Source: Sneathiella sp. P13V-1 | Lineage (GTDB): Bacteria; Pseudomonadota; Alphaproteobacteria; Sneathiellales; Sneathiellaceae | NCBI RefSeq assembly: GCF_015143595.1 | Contig: NZ_WYEU01000001.1 | Location: 1,302,001 to 1,366,000 of the forward strand | Length of the DNA: 64,000 nt | Direction of reading: 5' to 3' | Shown here: positions 41,226 through 49,299 of the stretch, one piece after another | Layout of the letters: each line of letters begins with the position of its first letter | Numbering within the stretch: position 1 is the first letter of the stretch | Notes under the pieces: generated by a model | What the model was told of the DNA's origin: nothing | Databases searched by the model: none | The model's input: the letters and a program-made list of their open reading frames with translations, nothing else | Translations under genes and position numbers: made by a program

Positions 41226-41262
41226 TGCCTTGAGTTTTTGATGTTTTTAAGAAAACGAGGCA
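41226..41262 (+). promoter_or_regulatory. candidate Shine-Dalgarno sequestering hairpin of the FMN riboswitch
   Basis: TGCCTTG (41226-41232) can pair with CGAGGCA (41256-41262), with an inner TTTT/AAAA helix. The right arm contains GAGG, the ribosome site of ribH2 (ATG 41269). No T run follows, so control at translation start is more likely than at termination. Confidence 0.6.
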
Positions 41263-41268
41263 CATAAA

Positions 41269-41778
41269 ATGACAACAGAAAAACAAGCAAGTGTCCTTCC
41301 TAAGGTCAAAAGCTCATCCCGCAAAATCGCAGTTATTCAGGCAAATTGGCATAAAGATATCGTGTCCCAAGCGACCGAAGCTTTTATTGTCGATCTGGAA
41401 AAGGCTGGAATATCTCGCGACAAAGTGGAAGTTTTTGACGTCCCGGGAAGCCTTGAAATTCCTTTAATGTCCCAGAAATTGGCGATGACAGGTGGGTATG
41501 ACCTGATCATGGCAACAGGACTGATCGTGGATGGTGGTATCTACCGTCATGACTTTGTCGCAGGCACCGTTCTGGACGGGATGATGCGGGTTCAACTGGA
41601 TACAGGTGTCCCGGTTCTATCCGTTGTATTGACACCGCATAATTTCCAGGAAGTGCCCGCCCATATGGATTTCTTCCGTAACCACTTTGTTCATAAAGGT
41701 CAGGAAGCTGCCAATGCGGCTGTACAGATGCTGAACAATTTGGCTGAATTGCCAGTAGATGTGAGGTTGGCATCTTAG
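41269..41778 (+). CDS. ribH2: 6,7-dimethyl-8-ribityllumazine synthase, type II (RibH2)
   Basis: A 169-residue enzyme that joins ribityl-aminouracil with dihydroxybutanone phosphate, the next-to-last step of riboflavin synthesis. The sequence follows the Brucella/Mesorhizobium RibH2 type, which forms decamers rather than 60-subunit shells: [61 protein letters not shown]..., VLTPHNFQE. It differs from ordinary RibH, which is usually in ribDECBA-H-nusB operons. Here it stands alone behind an FMN riboswitch, as in Brucella. Confidence 0.94.
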   Translation: MTTEKQASVLPKVKSSSRKIAVIQANWHKDIVSQATEAFIVDLEKAGISRDKVEVFDVPGSLEIPLMSQKLAMTGGYDLIMATGLIVDGGIYRHDFVAGTVLDGMMRVQLDTGVPVLSVVLTPHNFQEVPAHMDFFRNHFVHKGQEAANAAVQMLNNLAELPVDVRLAS

Positions 41779-41805
41779 AAAAAAAGGGGCGGTTTTCCGC
41801 CCCTT
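41777..41805 (-). terminator. terminator for the acyl-CoA synthetase operon
   Basis: A 9-bp perfect stem AAGGGGCGG / CCGCCCCTT (41784-41792 with 41797-41805), loop of four T. The T run is on the minus side, so it ends transcription of the minus-strand genes; on the plus strand it has no T tail and is at most weak for ribH2. Confidence 0.87.
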
Positions 41806-41813
41806 ATCAACAA

Positions 41814-43355
41814 CTAGATGATCTTGTTTTCGTGATCTTTCCAGTACTGATCACGTAATAATCGTTTGTAGAGCTTTCCTGTTGGGTGCCGGGGGAGTTC
41901 TTCAGTGAAGTCCACAGTTTTGGGGCACTTGATGTGGCTGATATGATCGCGGCAGAAAGCGATCAATTCCTGCTCCAGATCCTCGCCCGCATCTTTCATG
42001 TGAACAGGCTGAACAACGGCTTTGACCTCTTCACCAAATTCTTCATGAGGAATGCCGAACACCGCCACATCATAAACCCGTGGATGAGTCACAAGTAGGT
42101 CTTCCACCTCTTGCGGATATATGTTCACACCACCGGAAATGATCATGAAGCTCTTGCGATCGGTGAGATATAGAAACCCTTCCTCATCTACATATCCCAC
42201 ATCTCCCAGAGTGCTCCATCCTTTCTCGTTATAGCTCTCTTTTGTTCTGTCAGGATCATTGTGGTAGACGAAATCCTTCCCATCTGAAAAATACACCACA
42301 CCGGTTTGCCCGGCAGGAAGTTCTTCTCCCTCTTCACCGGCGATATGGATGTTGCCAATGACAGCGCGACCAACAGTCCCGGGATGGGCAAGCCATTCTT
42401 CGGGAGTTACTGTGCAATAGCCGTTGCCTTCGGTGCCGCCGTAATACTCGTATATTATCGGCCCCCACCAATCGAGCATTTGCCGTTTGACTTTTTCAGG
42501 ACATGGAGCGGCGGCATGGATCGCAAACTTCATGCTGCTGACATCGTATTTGTTCCGTATTTCCTCAGGCAGTTTCAACATGCGAATAAACATGGTCGGG
42601 ACAAGCTGACTATGCGTTGTCTGGTATTTTTCAACCAGTTGCAGATACCATTCAGGATCAAAATGATCCATGACGATACAGGTTCCCCCAAATCGCTGCA
42701 CACGCATATTGTAGCGAAGAGGTGCCGCATGATAGAGCGGGGCTGGAGATAAATAGACAATATCATCTCCAAATCCATAAAGCCCTTTTAATACGTTATA
42801 GAGATTGTCTTCAGATCCAATGGGATCCCCTATTTCAGTTGGCTTGACCCCTTTGGGTTTCCCAGTTGTGCCAGATGAATAGAGCATATCAGCGCCTTCA
42901 CATTCATCCTTAATAGGCGTTTGGGGCATGGCGGACATGATATCTTCGTATGATGTGTACCCTTCGCGCACGCCGCCCATCATAAGGCGATGGTCCACAT
43001 TCGGGATCAGGGGTAGAATTTCTTCGGCGAGCTCCCCCTTATAATCCGAGGTCAGGAAAAGTTCAGCGCCGCAATCATTTACAATATAGGCCGCTTCTTC
43101 GGCGGAGAGGCGCGAAGAGATCGCGGTGTAATACAGTCCGGCCCTTTGCGCGCCCCACAGAACTTCATGAAAGCGGTTGTTGTTTTCTATCAAGAGAGCG
43201 ACATGGTCCCCAACTTTTAGACCCAGCTTTCTGAAATATTGCGCGACCCTGTTGGAGCGTGCATTGAGTTCAGCGTAGGTAATAACCTCGCCTGTTGCCG
43301 CCATGATGACGGCAGGCGAGTCTGGTCGGGTAGCAGCAAAGTCCCGGATATGCAT
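41814..43355 (-). CDS. AMP-dependent acyl-CoA synthetase (CaiC/FadD-like)
   Basis: A 513-residue adenylate-forming ligase that would activate a carboxylic acid with ATP and CoA. Visible core motifs: YSSGTTGKPKGV (P-loop, about residues 165-176), EYYGGTEGNGY (A5), STLGDVGYVDEEGFLYLTDRKSFMIISGG... (A7/A8) with the hinge, and the C-terminal catalytic Lys in HPTGKLYKRLLRD (about 500). The length and N-terminus fit the short/medium-chain and CaiC-like branch. It is the last gene of a group with a CaiB-type CoA transferase and an acyl-CoA dehydrogenase, a combination like caiABC. Substrate unknown. Confidence 0.9.
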   Translation of the reverse strand: MHIRDFAATRPDSPAVIMAATGEVITYAELNARSNRVAQYFRKLGLKVGDHVALLIENNNRFHEVLWGAQRAGLYYTAISSRLSAEEAAYIVNDCGAELFLTSDYKGELAEEILPLIPNVDHRLMMGGVREGYTSYEDIMSAMPQTPIKDECEGADMLYSSGTTGKPKGVKPTEIGDPIGSEDNLYNVLKGLYGFGDDIVYLSPAPLYHAAPLRYNMRVQRFGGTCIVMDHFDPEWYLQLVEKYQTTHSQLVPTMFIRMLKLPEEIRNKYDVSSMKFAIHAAAPCPEKVKRQMLDWWGPIIYEYYGGTEGNGYCTVTPEEWLAHPGTVGRAVIGNIHIAGEEGEELPAGQTGVVYFSDGKDFVYHNDPDRTKESYNEKGWSTLGDVGYVDEEGFLYLTDRKSFMIISGGVNIYPQEVEDLLVTHPRVYDVAVFGIPHEEFGEEVKAVVQPVHMKDAGEDLEQELIAFCRDHISHIKCPKTVDFTEELPRHPTGKLYKRLLRDQYWKDHENKII

Positions 43356-43377
43356 AAGGTCCCCCAGATTATTATTT

Positions 43378-44595
43378 TTATTTCTTGGCCCCTTTTATTA
43401 TTACCTTTTCATCAATTAATTCCGCAATGGTTTTTTCATCCAGGCCGATTTCACGAAGAACTTCTTCTGAATGCTCCCCAAGAGCTGGAGCGTGTTTGTG
43501 AATACCGCCTGGTGTCTTTGAAAAACCGGTTGGGATCCCCGGATATTTAAGCTTTCCTTCTGTTGGATGATCGACACTTTTCCAAAACCCAGTGGCTTTG
43601 AGATGTGGATCGTCAATCAAATCATCTGCTGTATTTATCGGTACATTTGGAATGTTGGCTTCTTCCAGCAGTTCTAACCATTCCGCGGCTGGTTTGGTTT
43701 CGATAATGTCAGACAACAAGCCGTAAAGCTCTGTGATATTGGCAAGGCGGGCCGATACATGATTGAATCTGGGGTCCTCTTTCAGTTCTGAATGTCCGGA
43801 CAAGTCAAAGAAAGCAGCCCATTGCCGGTCGGTATAAGGCAACACACCAATCATTTTACCATCGCTAGCGCGATAAGGGCGTTTGTTGGGGGAAAGTGCC
43901 CGCGGATATCCGGCGGTGCCAATCGGTGGGTCGAAATTCATACCATAGAGATGCTCCAGCATATGAAACTGTACCATTGTTTCGAACATGGGCACGGTAA
44001 CTTCCTGCCCTTCTCCTGTCCGCTCTTTGTGGAAGAGGGCCATTGTTATGGCATAGACAAGCGTCAGGCCGCTGGCCTTATCTGCGAGGACAGTCGGAAC
44101 ATATGCAGGGCGTCCAACCACATCACTTTGAACCGCGGAGATACCACTTACGCCCTGGATCATGTCGTCATAGGCCGGCTTATCCGCATAGGGTCCCGAT
44201 TGATCAAAGCCAAAAGCCCCACAATAGATGATCCCCGGGTTCACTTTCCTGACCTCTTCATAGGACAGTCCCAGTCGGTCTACAGCGGACGGGCGCATAT
44301 TATGTACAAAAACATCTACTGTTTTCAGAAGTGCCATGATCGCAGCGTGACCCTTATCCGATTTCAAATCGATACAGATGTCACGTTTATTGCGGTTGGC
44401 GTTGAGATACATCGCCGCCATGCGGTCGGATCTGCCGGGGCCAATATCCCGGGTCATATCCCCGTCCGGGCTTTCTATCTTGATAACATCGGCGCCGTGA
44501 TCCCCCAGGATTTGGGTGGCAAAGGGACCCAACAAAACTGTTGTCAGGTCCGCAACTCGCACGCCGGTTAAAGGTCCTTTGTTGTTATTATTCAT
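43378..44595 (-). CDS. CaiB/BaiF family (class III) CoA transferase
   Basis: A 405-residue enzyme that moves CoA between acids. It starts GPLTGVRVADLTTVLLGPFATQILGDHGADVIKIE, has LNANRNKRDICIDLKSDKG, VDVFVHNMRPSAVDRLGL, and the catalytic-Asp segment KPAYDDMIQGVSGIS (Asp at about residue 155). The end EVLREIGLDEKTIAELID is typical. Lies 21 bases after the dehydrogenase gene and 22 before the ligase gene. Having both a ligase and a transferase means the acid can be activated by ATP first and then by exchange with the product, as in carnitine metabolism. Confidence 0.93.
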   Translation of the reverse strand: MNNNNKGPLTGVRVADLTTVLLGPFATQILGDHGADVIKIESPDGDMTRDIGPGRSDRMAAMYLNANRNKRDICIDLKSDKGHAAIMALLKTVDVFVHNMRPSAVDRLGLSYEEVRKVNPGIIYCGAFGFDQSGPYADKPAYDDMIQGVSGISAVQSDVVGRPAYVPTVLADKASGLTLVYAITMALFHKERTGEGQEVTVPMFETMVQFHMLEHLYGMNFDPPIGTAGYPRALSPNKRPYRASDGKMIGVLPYTDRQWAAFFDLSGHSELKEDPRFNHVSARLANITELYGLLSDIIETKPAAEWLELLEEANIPNVPINTADDLIDDPHLKATGFWKSVDHPTEGKLKYPGIPTGFSKTPGGIHKHAPALGEHSEEVLREIGLDEKTIAELIDEKVIIKGAKK

Positions 44596-44616
44596 TTGGA
44601 ACCACCGGTATTGTGA

Positions 44617-45783
44617 TTAGTAGGATTTGGGAAGACCCAACGCTTTTTCAGCGATAAAGCAAAGGATCAATTGCGGGCTAATGGGTGCAATTCGACAGAT
44701 CATCACTTCCCGCATAAGACGCTCCACCGTGAATTCTTTGGCATAGCCAACGCCACCGTGAGTGAGTACCGCTTGAGAACAGGCTTTAAAGCCTGCCTCA
44801 CCGCCCATATATTTGGCGGCATTGGCATAGGTTCCGCATTCCTGACCGTTGTCATAAAGATAGGCAGCGCGCATCGCCATCAGATAGGCAGCTTCCAGTT
44901 CCATCCAGTTTTCAGCGAGTGGATGCTGGATTGACTGGTTCATGCCAATAGGCCGCCCGAAGACTTCACGCTCATTGGCATATTTCGCTGCGCGAGCAAG
45001 CGCATTTTGACCAATGCCAATCCCTTCCATCCCCACAAGAACACGTTCCGGGTTGAGGGAATGCAGAAGGTAGTAGAAGCCTTTGCCTTCCTCACCAACC
45101 AGATCCTCTTCCGGGATTGGCAGGTCATTGATAAATACCTCGTTAGAATCCACAGCTTTGCGGCCCATTTTGTCGATGACGCGGACATCACAATAGTCGC
45201 GGTTTAAATCTGTAAAGAAAAGAGACAGGCCATCGGTTGGTTTCTTACAGTCTTCTTTGGGGGTGGTGCGGGCGAGAAGCATAATTTTATCAGCTTCCTG
45301 ACCGGTGGTTGTCCACATTTTCTGCCCGTTGGCGATGTATTTATCACCCTGTTTTACCGCGCGGGTTTGAAGGGATGTGGTGTTGAGGCCCGCATTGGGT
45401 TCTGTCACACCGAAGCATGATTTGATCTCACCTTTAATGAGCGGTGTCAGCCAACGTTCTTTTTGCTCATCTGTGCCAAAAACCACAATGGGGTGAGGGC
45501 CAAAGATATTTATATGGATTGCACTGGCGGCCGACATACCACCAGAGGAATTGGCAACCGTATGCATCATAATGGCGGCCTCAGTAACCCCTAAGCCCGC
45601 ACCGCCATATTGTTCCGGCATGGTAATCCCAAGCCAACCAGCATCTGCCATGGCGCGGTGAAACTCATGGGGAAATTCGCCGGTCCGATCATGATCGCGC
45701 CAGTATTCGTCATCAAATTTGGCGCAAAGGGCGGCAACATTATCGCGGATGGCAAGCTGTTCATCCGTTAGAGAAAAATCCAT
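44617..45783 (-). CDS. acyl-CoA dehydrogenase family protein
   Basis: A 388-residue flavoprotein. FAD and substrate motifs are CFGVTEPNAGLNTTS (about 123-137), GQKMWTTTGQEAD, and EREVFGRPIG...QHPLAENWMELEAAYL, with THGGVGYAKEFTVERLMR. The usual catalytic Glu in the C-terminal YEGT motif is missing: the aligned segment reads RIAPISPQ (Pro at about 367). A Glu at 246 (LNPERV) lies where isovaleryl- and long-chain acyl-CoA dehydrogenases keep their base. First gene of the acyl-CoA group; resembles CaiA-like enzymes in context. Substrate unknown. Confidence 0.92.
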   Translation of the reverse strand: MDFSLTDEQLAIRDNVAALCAKFDDEYWRDHDRTGEFPHEFHRAMADAGWLGITMPEQYGGAGLGVTEAAIMMHTVANSSGGMSAASAIHINIFGPHPIVVFGTDEQKERWLTPLIKGEIKSCFGVTEPNAGLNTTSLQTRAVKQGDKYIANGQKMWTTTGQEADKIMLLARTTPKEDCKKPTDGLSLFFTDLNRDYCDVRVIDKMGRKAVDSNEVFINDLPIPEEDLVGEEGKGFYYLLHSLNPERVLVGMEGIGIGQNALARAAKYANEREVFGRPIGMNQSIQHPLAENWMELEAAYLMAMRAAYLYDNGQECGTYANAAKYMGGEAGFKACSQAVLTHGGVGYAKEFTVERLMREVMICRIAPISPQLILCFIAEKALGLPKSY

Positions 45784-45893
45784 CAGATACTCCGATTTTT
45801 ATTGTTTTTTATTTTGCCCTAACCTGCCCCAATTTACGGGCAGATGCAAGTTATCCGTATAAGTTTCGTATATGCGAACATAAGACGAGGCGG

Positions 45894-45921
45894 AAAAAAA
45901 GCCCGGCACGGAACCGGGCTT
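45894..45921 (-). terminator. terminator after the TRAP transporter genes
   Basis: An 8-bp stem AAGCCCGG / CCGGGCTT (45899-45906 with 45914-45921) with a run of seven T on the minus side, 15 bases after the dctM stop. It separates the TRAP genes from the acyl-CoA genes. Confidence 0.9.
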
Positions 45922-45935
45922 CTTCAACTTGTATG

Positions 45936-47243
45936 TTAATTCAACATCTGTTGTGGTAGCCACAAGATCAATGATGGGAACGCAATAAACAGCGCCACCG
46001 TCAGGACGTCGGCGATAAAGAAAGGCCCGATACCGCGGAAAACATCCGCCAGCGGTATGTCTGGTCTCACCCCGTTCACCACATAACAATTGAGCCCGAT
46101 CGGCGGTGTGATCAGGCAAATTTCCACCATCTTCACCACGATGATACCAAACCAGATCGGATCATAGCCAAGACCGATGACGGCGGGATATACCACTGGA
46201 AGCGTGAGAAGCAGCATCCCGATGGCATCCATGAACATTCCCAAAATGGCATAACCCACCAGAATCAGCAGAATGATAACAGTTGGCGGGAACGGAAGGG
46301 CAAGGATCCATTCAGCAAAGGCTTCTGGCAGGCCAGAAAAACCAAGGAAGCGAACAAACACCAACACACCCCAGATGATGGAGAAGATCATCACAGTTAG
46401 CTTAGCGGTTTCAAACAGGGCTTCTTTTAAGGCCTTTGTGCGCATTCCATGGATAAGTGCCAGAATGAACACGACAAATGCGCCGAGAGCACCAGCTTCT
46501 GTTGGGGTCGCCCAGCCGCCATAAATGGCGCTGAAAATAATGCCGATCACCGCAACAATTGGAAGTGTTCCCGGTAAAGACTTGAAGCGCTCCGCCATTG
46601 TAAAGCCACGAACCGGAGGGCCCAACTTAGGGTTCACACCAGCGCGGCCCATAATGATTAGGGCGTAAATCAACGCGGACACAATCCCGGGGATGAAGCC
46701 CGCCAGAAGCAAGGCACCCACAGATTGCTCCACAATAATGGCGTAGATCACCAAAATTGCACTTGGCGGAATAAGAGAGGCGAGCGTACCACCGGCAGCA
46801 ACAACACCAGCTGCCAGTCGTTTATCATATCCAGCAGCCAACATTTCCGGAATGGCAACACGGCTAAAAACGGCTGCAGTGGCTGTACTCGCTCCTGACA
46901 CGGCAGCGAAACCAGCTGCGGCAAAAACGGACGCAACGGCAAGACCACCCGGGACCCAACCAAACCATTTTTTCGCGGCATCGAAAGCCTTTGTGGTGAT
47001 ACCTGCATGGAAGGCGAGATACCCGATCAGGATAAACATGGGCAGAACACTTAAAGAATAAAGTGTTGATTTGGAGTGCGGGATGGTTCCCACAATACCC
47101 GTGCCAGCATCCCATCCAATAATGGATACGATGCCAATCATTCCGACAATGGTGGCTGCTACATATACACGAACGCCCAGAAATACCATGAGCATCAGGG
47201 CGCCCATACCGATAATGCCAGTTGTAAGCGGATCAAGTTCCAT
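45936..47243 (-). CDS. dctM: TRAP transporter large permease (DctM family)
   Basis: A 435-residue inner membrane protein with about 12 hydrophobic segments, the sodium-coupled translocating subunit of a TRAP importer. Family signatures: LPMFILIGYLAFHAGIT, GFAAVSGASTATAAVFSRVAIPEML, LIPPSAILVIYAIIVEQSVG, GWATPTEAGALGAF, and MEICLITPPIGLNCYVVNG. It overlaps dctQ by one base (TAATG). The solute is probably an organic acid; the acyl-CoA activation genes just downstream suggest a shared substrate. Confidence 0.94.
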   Translation of the reverse strand: MELDPLTTGIIGMGALMLMVFLGVRVYVAATIVGMIGIVSIIGWDAGTGIVGTIPHSKSTLYSLSVLPMFILIGYLAFHAGITTKAFDAAKKWFGWVPGGLAVASVFAAAGFAAVSGASTATAAVFSRVAIPEMLAAGYDKRLAAGVVAAGGTLASLIPPSAILVIYAIIVEQSVGALLLAGFIPGIVSALIYALIIMGRAGVNPKLGPPVRGFTMAERFKSLPGTLPIVAVIGIIFSAIYGGWATPTEAGALGAFVVFILALIHGMRTKALKEALFETAKLTVMIFSIIWGVLVFVRFLGFSGLPEAFAEWILALPFPPTVIILLILVGYAILGMFMDAIGMLLLTLPVVYPAVIGLGYDPIWFGIIVVKMVEICLITPPIGLNCYVVNGVRPDIPLADVFRGIGPFFIADVLTVALFIAFPSLILWLPQQMLN

Positions 47244-47929
47244 TACGCGTCTCCTCCGCTTTTTCTGTTCTGGCGGTATGTTTCATCAAATTTTGCTTCC
47301 GCAGCAACTTCTTCACCCAAGGCGTCCGCAATTTCATGACGGGCTTGTTCTTCAACATCTTCGATCACGGGTACCGCCACAACGGGCGCTCCTGGGAAGA
47401 TGAAAAGACGGGTGAAACCGGCAACCTGAATGGCAAAGCGAATCCAGAGAACACAGAACGCAGCAGGAATGATGAGCTTAGCCGGCCAGATCGGCAGCTG
47501 AATATCAATGGTAGAGTCGCCAAACTCCCAGGCACGAAGGAAGTGCAGCCAGCTTTTGTCAATCAGGACCGTGATAACGAAAAGGCCGATCAATGTGGCA
47601 ATGGCTTCAAAGAAATAAAGGGTCCTGCCATTAAACTTGGCCATAAACAGGTCCATCCGCACATGACCGCCGAGCCGCTGACAATAGGCGATGCCGAAGA
47701 AGGCAAAAACCACCATGCTTTGTTCGATAAAATCGATATATCCGGGAACCGGCATATTTAGAAGTTTCCTTCCAAATACCTGGGCGACGCCCAGAAACAT
47801 AACGGCAAAAATAGCGAATGCGGAAATGCCGTTGAGGAAGTTTTCGATCTTGCTGTACCAGTGATCGAATACGGCAAGTGCCCCTTGGGGTGGTGATTGC
47901 GACGGTGCGGAATGCGTAATCATTTTCAA
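47243..47929 (-). CDS. dctQ: TRAP transporter small permease (DctQ family)
   Basis: A 228-residue protein with four membrane segments (IENFLNGISAFAIFAVMFLGVAQ is the first, about 31-54). GRKLLNMPVPGYIDFIEQSMVVFAFFGIAYCQRLGGHVRMDLF is characteristic of DctQ, including the conserved Gly-Gly-His. The C-terminal 45 residues form a longer, acidic cytoplasmic tail than usual. It couples the binding protein to DctM. Preceded by a 122-base gap with a terminator-like hairpin after dctP. Confidence 0.9.
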   Translation of the reverse strand: MKMITHSAPSQSPPQGALAVFDHWYSKIENFLNGISAFAIFAVMFLGVAQVFGRKLLNMPVPGYIDFIEQSMVVFAFFGIAYCQRLGGHVRMDLFMAKFNGRTLYFFEAIATLIGLFVITVLIDKSWLHFLRAWEFGDSTIDIQLPIWPAKLIIPAAFCVLWIRFAIQVAGFTRLFIFPGAPVVAVPVIEDVEEQARHEIADALGEEVAAEAKFDETYRQNRKSGGDA

Positions 47930-47943
47930 TACCTTAACATGTG

Positions 47944-47999
47944 GATATTAATCCGATGATCCACCGATTATTCTTATTGTTATTAGGTGGATTAATATC
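47944..47999 (-). repeat. two overlapping inverted repeats between dctP and dctQ
   Basis: GATATTAATCC (47944-47954) pairs with GGATTAATATC (47989-47999), 11 perfect bases. A second pair, ATCCACC (47959-47965) with GGTGGAT (47986-47992), uses part of the same right arm, so the two hairpins exclude each other. They lie between the terminator-like hairpin and the dctQ start. Confidence 0.55.
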
Positions 48000-48034
48000 A
48001 AAAAAGCCGACTATCTGTGTGGATAGTCGGCTTT
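47998..48034 (-). terminator. terminator-like hairpin between dctP and dctQ
   Basis: A 13-bp perfect stem (AAAGCCGACTATC / GATAGTCGGCTTT, 48003-48015 with 48022-48034) and six T on the minus side. It follows the dctP stop by about 18 bases. It probably lets only part of the transcripts continue into dctQM and protects the dctP message. Confidence 0.87.
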
Positions 48035-48051
48035 CCCGTGTCAAACAGATG

Positions 48052-49086
48052 TTACTGTTTCGCAGTTGCCATAATCAGGTCGAGGAGTTCCTGTGCAGGA
48101 AGACCTTTGTCTGACATTTCCTTGATCCAGTCATCCCAAACGGGCTTCGCGCCTACTTTACGGAATTCAGCAAGTTCAGCATCGCTGTACTCGACAGCTG
48201 TCAGGCCTTTTTCCTTCATCATTGGAAGGTTCTTGGCGTCCGCTTTTTCATACGCAGAAATCAGAGCGTCATAAGCTGGTGCTTTGGCATCCAGCAAGAG
48301 TTGACGATACTGTTCAGGCAGAGATTGCCATGCAGGCAGGTTGACGACAACCGGGCAGTTCAGCGCGCCTGGTGACAGGTTTGCAGTGTACCAGTTGCCA
48401 ACGTCAGTAAGTTTGTAGGCTACGTGCGCGTAGGTGAACGGGAAGGATGCCGCCTCAACTGTGCCACGCTCCAGTGCAGTGTAGGTTTCAGCAGCAACGG
48501 TTGTTGTTGGGATTGCACCGATTTTAGCCATGGCTTTACCAATACCACCGGCAGCGCGAACACGTTTGCCTTTCCAGTCAGCCAGCGTTTTTGGTGGCGT
48601 GCCGACACCTGTAAATTCATACTGAGGCAACAGAGAGCTCATCAGAAGATATGCCTGCCAGCGCGCCAAGTCTTTTTGAACAGCTGGATGCTGATAGTAA
48701 GTGTCATGAACTTTGGCCTGAACGGTCAGGTTCGGGAATGGCAGGAATGGAAGATCCAGACCAGTCAATGTCGGGTTCTTCGCTGGGTGATAAGCGGAGC
48801 AGAACATTGCCATCTGGAAAGCGCCAAGCGTAATACCGTCCAGATTTTCTTTCGCTTTAGACAGTGCAGCACCATAATGGATCTTAATGTTAAACTTGCC
48901 GCCAGTACGTTCTGCAGCGATATCACGGAGGGTCTCAATACCTGCTGTGAAAGCACGCTGTTTACCCCAAACGGAAAGATTCCAGTTTACTTTTGGCCCA
49001 TCCACCATTTCTGCGGCAGAGGCGCCAAAGGCAAAGCCGGCGACCGTAGCGGCTGCAGCAACGGACAGGATTGTTTTCTTGATCAT
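48052..49086 (-). CDS. dctP: TRAP transporter substrate-binding protein (DctP family)
   Basis: A 344-residue periplasmic protein with a signal peptide (ILSVAAAATVAGFAFGASAAE, cleaved near residue 24). The DctP core shows GIETLRDIAAERTGGKFNI, GAFQMAMFCSAYHPAKNP, LADWKGKRVRAAGGIGKAM (about 168-186, containing the conserved Arg that binds carboxylates), and EAASFPFTYAHVAYKL. GGGAGA precedes the ATG. It is the first gene of the TRAP operon. The solute is likely a carboxylate; the family's conserved Arg fits this. Confidence 0.93.
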   Translation of the reverse strand: MIKKTILSVAAAATVAGFAFGASAAEMVDGPKVNWNLSVWGKQRAFTAGIETLRDIAAERTGGKFNIKIHYGAALSKAKENLDGITLGAFQMAMFCSAYHPAKNPTLTGLDLPFLPFPNLTVQAKVHDTYYQHPAVQKDLARWQAYLLMSSLLPQYEFTGVGTPPKTLADWKGKRVRAAGGIGKAMAKIGAIPTTTVAAETYTALERGTVEAASFPFTYAHVAYKLTDVGNWYTANLSPGALNCPVVVNLPAWQSLPEQYRQLLLDAKAPAYDALISAYEKADAKNLPMMKEKGLTAVEYSDAELAEFRKVGAKPVWDDWIKEMSDKGLPAQELLDLIMATAKQ

Positions 49087-49299
49087 TTAGCTTCTCCCTT
49101 TAAAACTGTTGCGAAACTGAATTGTATTTTTATCGTTGAGCACAGTTGAAAAAAATAAAGCATGGTTTATCTGGCATTTCAACAAGTTGTTCAGCAAAGC
49201 GCTAAATACATGCTCCTCAGGCGAGCAAATAATTGCCTGACACATTCAGGAGGAGAAGTGGTCGCGTGTTAATCCTCGCGCCTATAAGGAATCGAATTT

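Noticed and set aside
49211-49240. Short inverted repeats (TCAGGC / GCCTGA) upstream of the CbiX gene, checked as a cobalamin riboswitch
   Set aside because: No B12-box or other conserved cobalamin riboswitch blocks; arms are only six bases.
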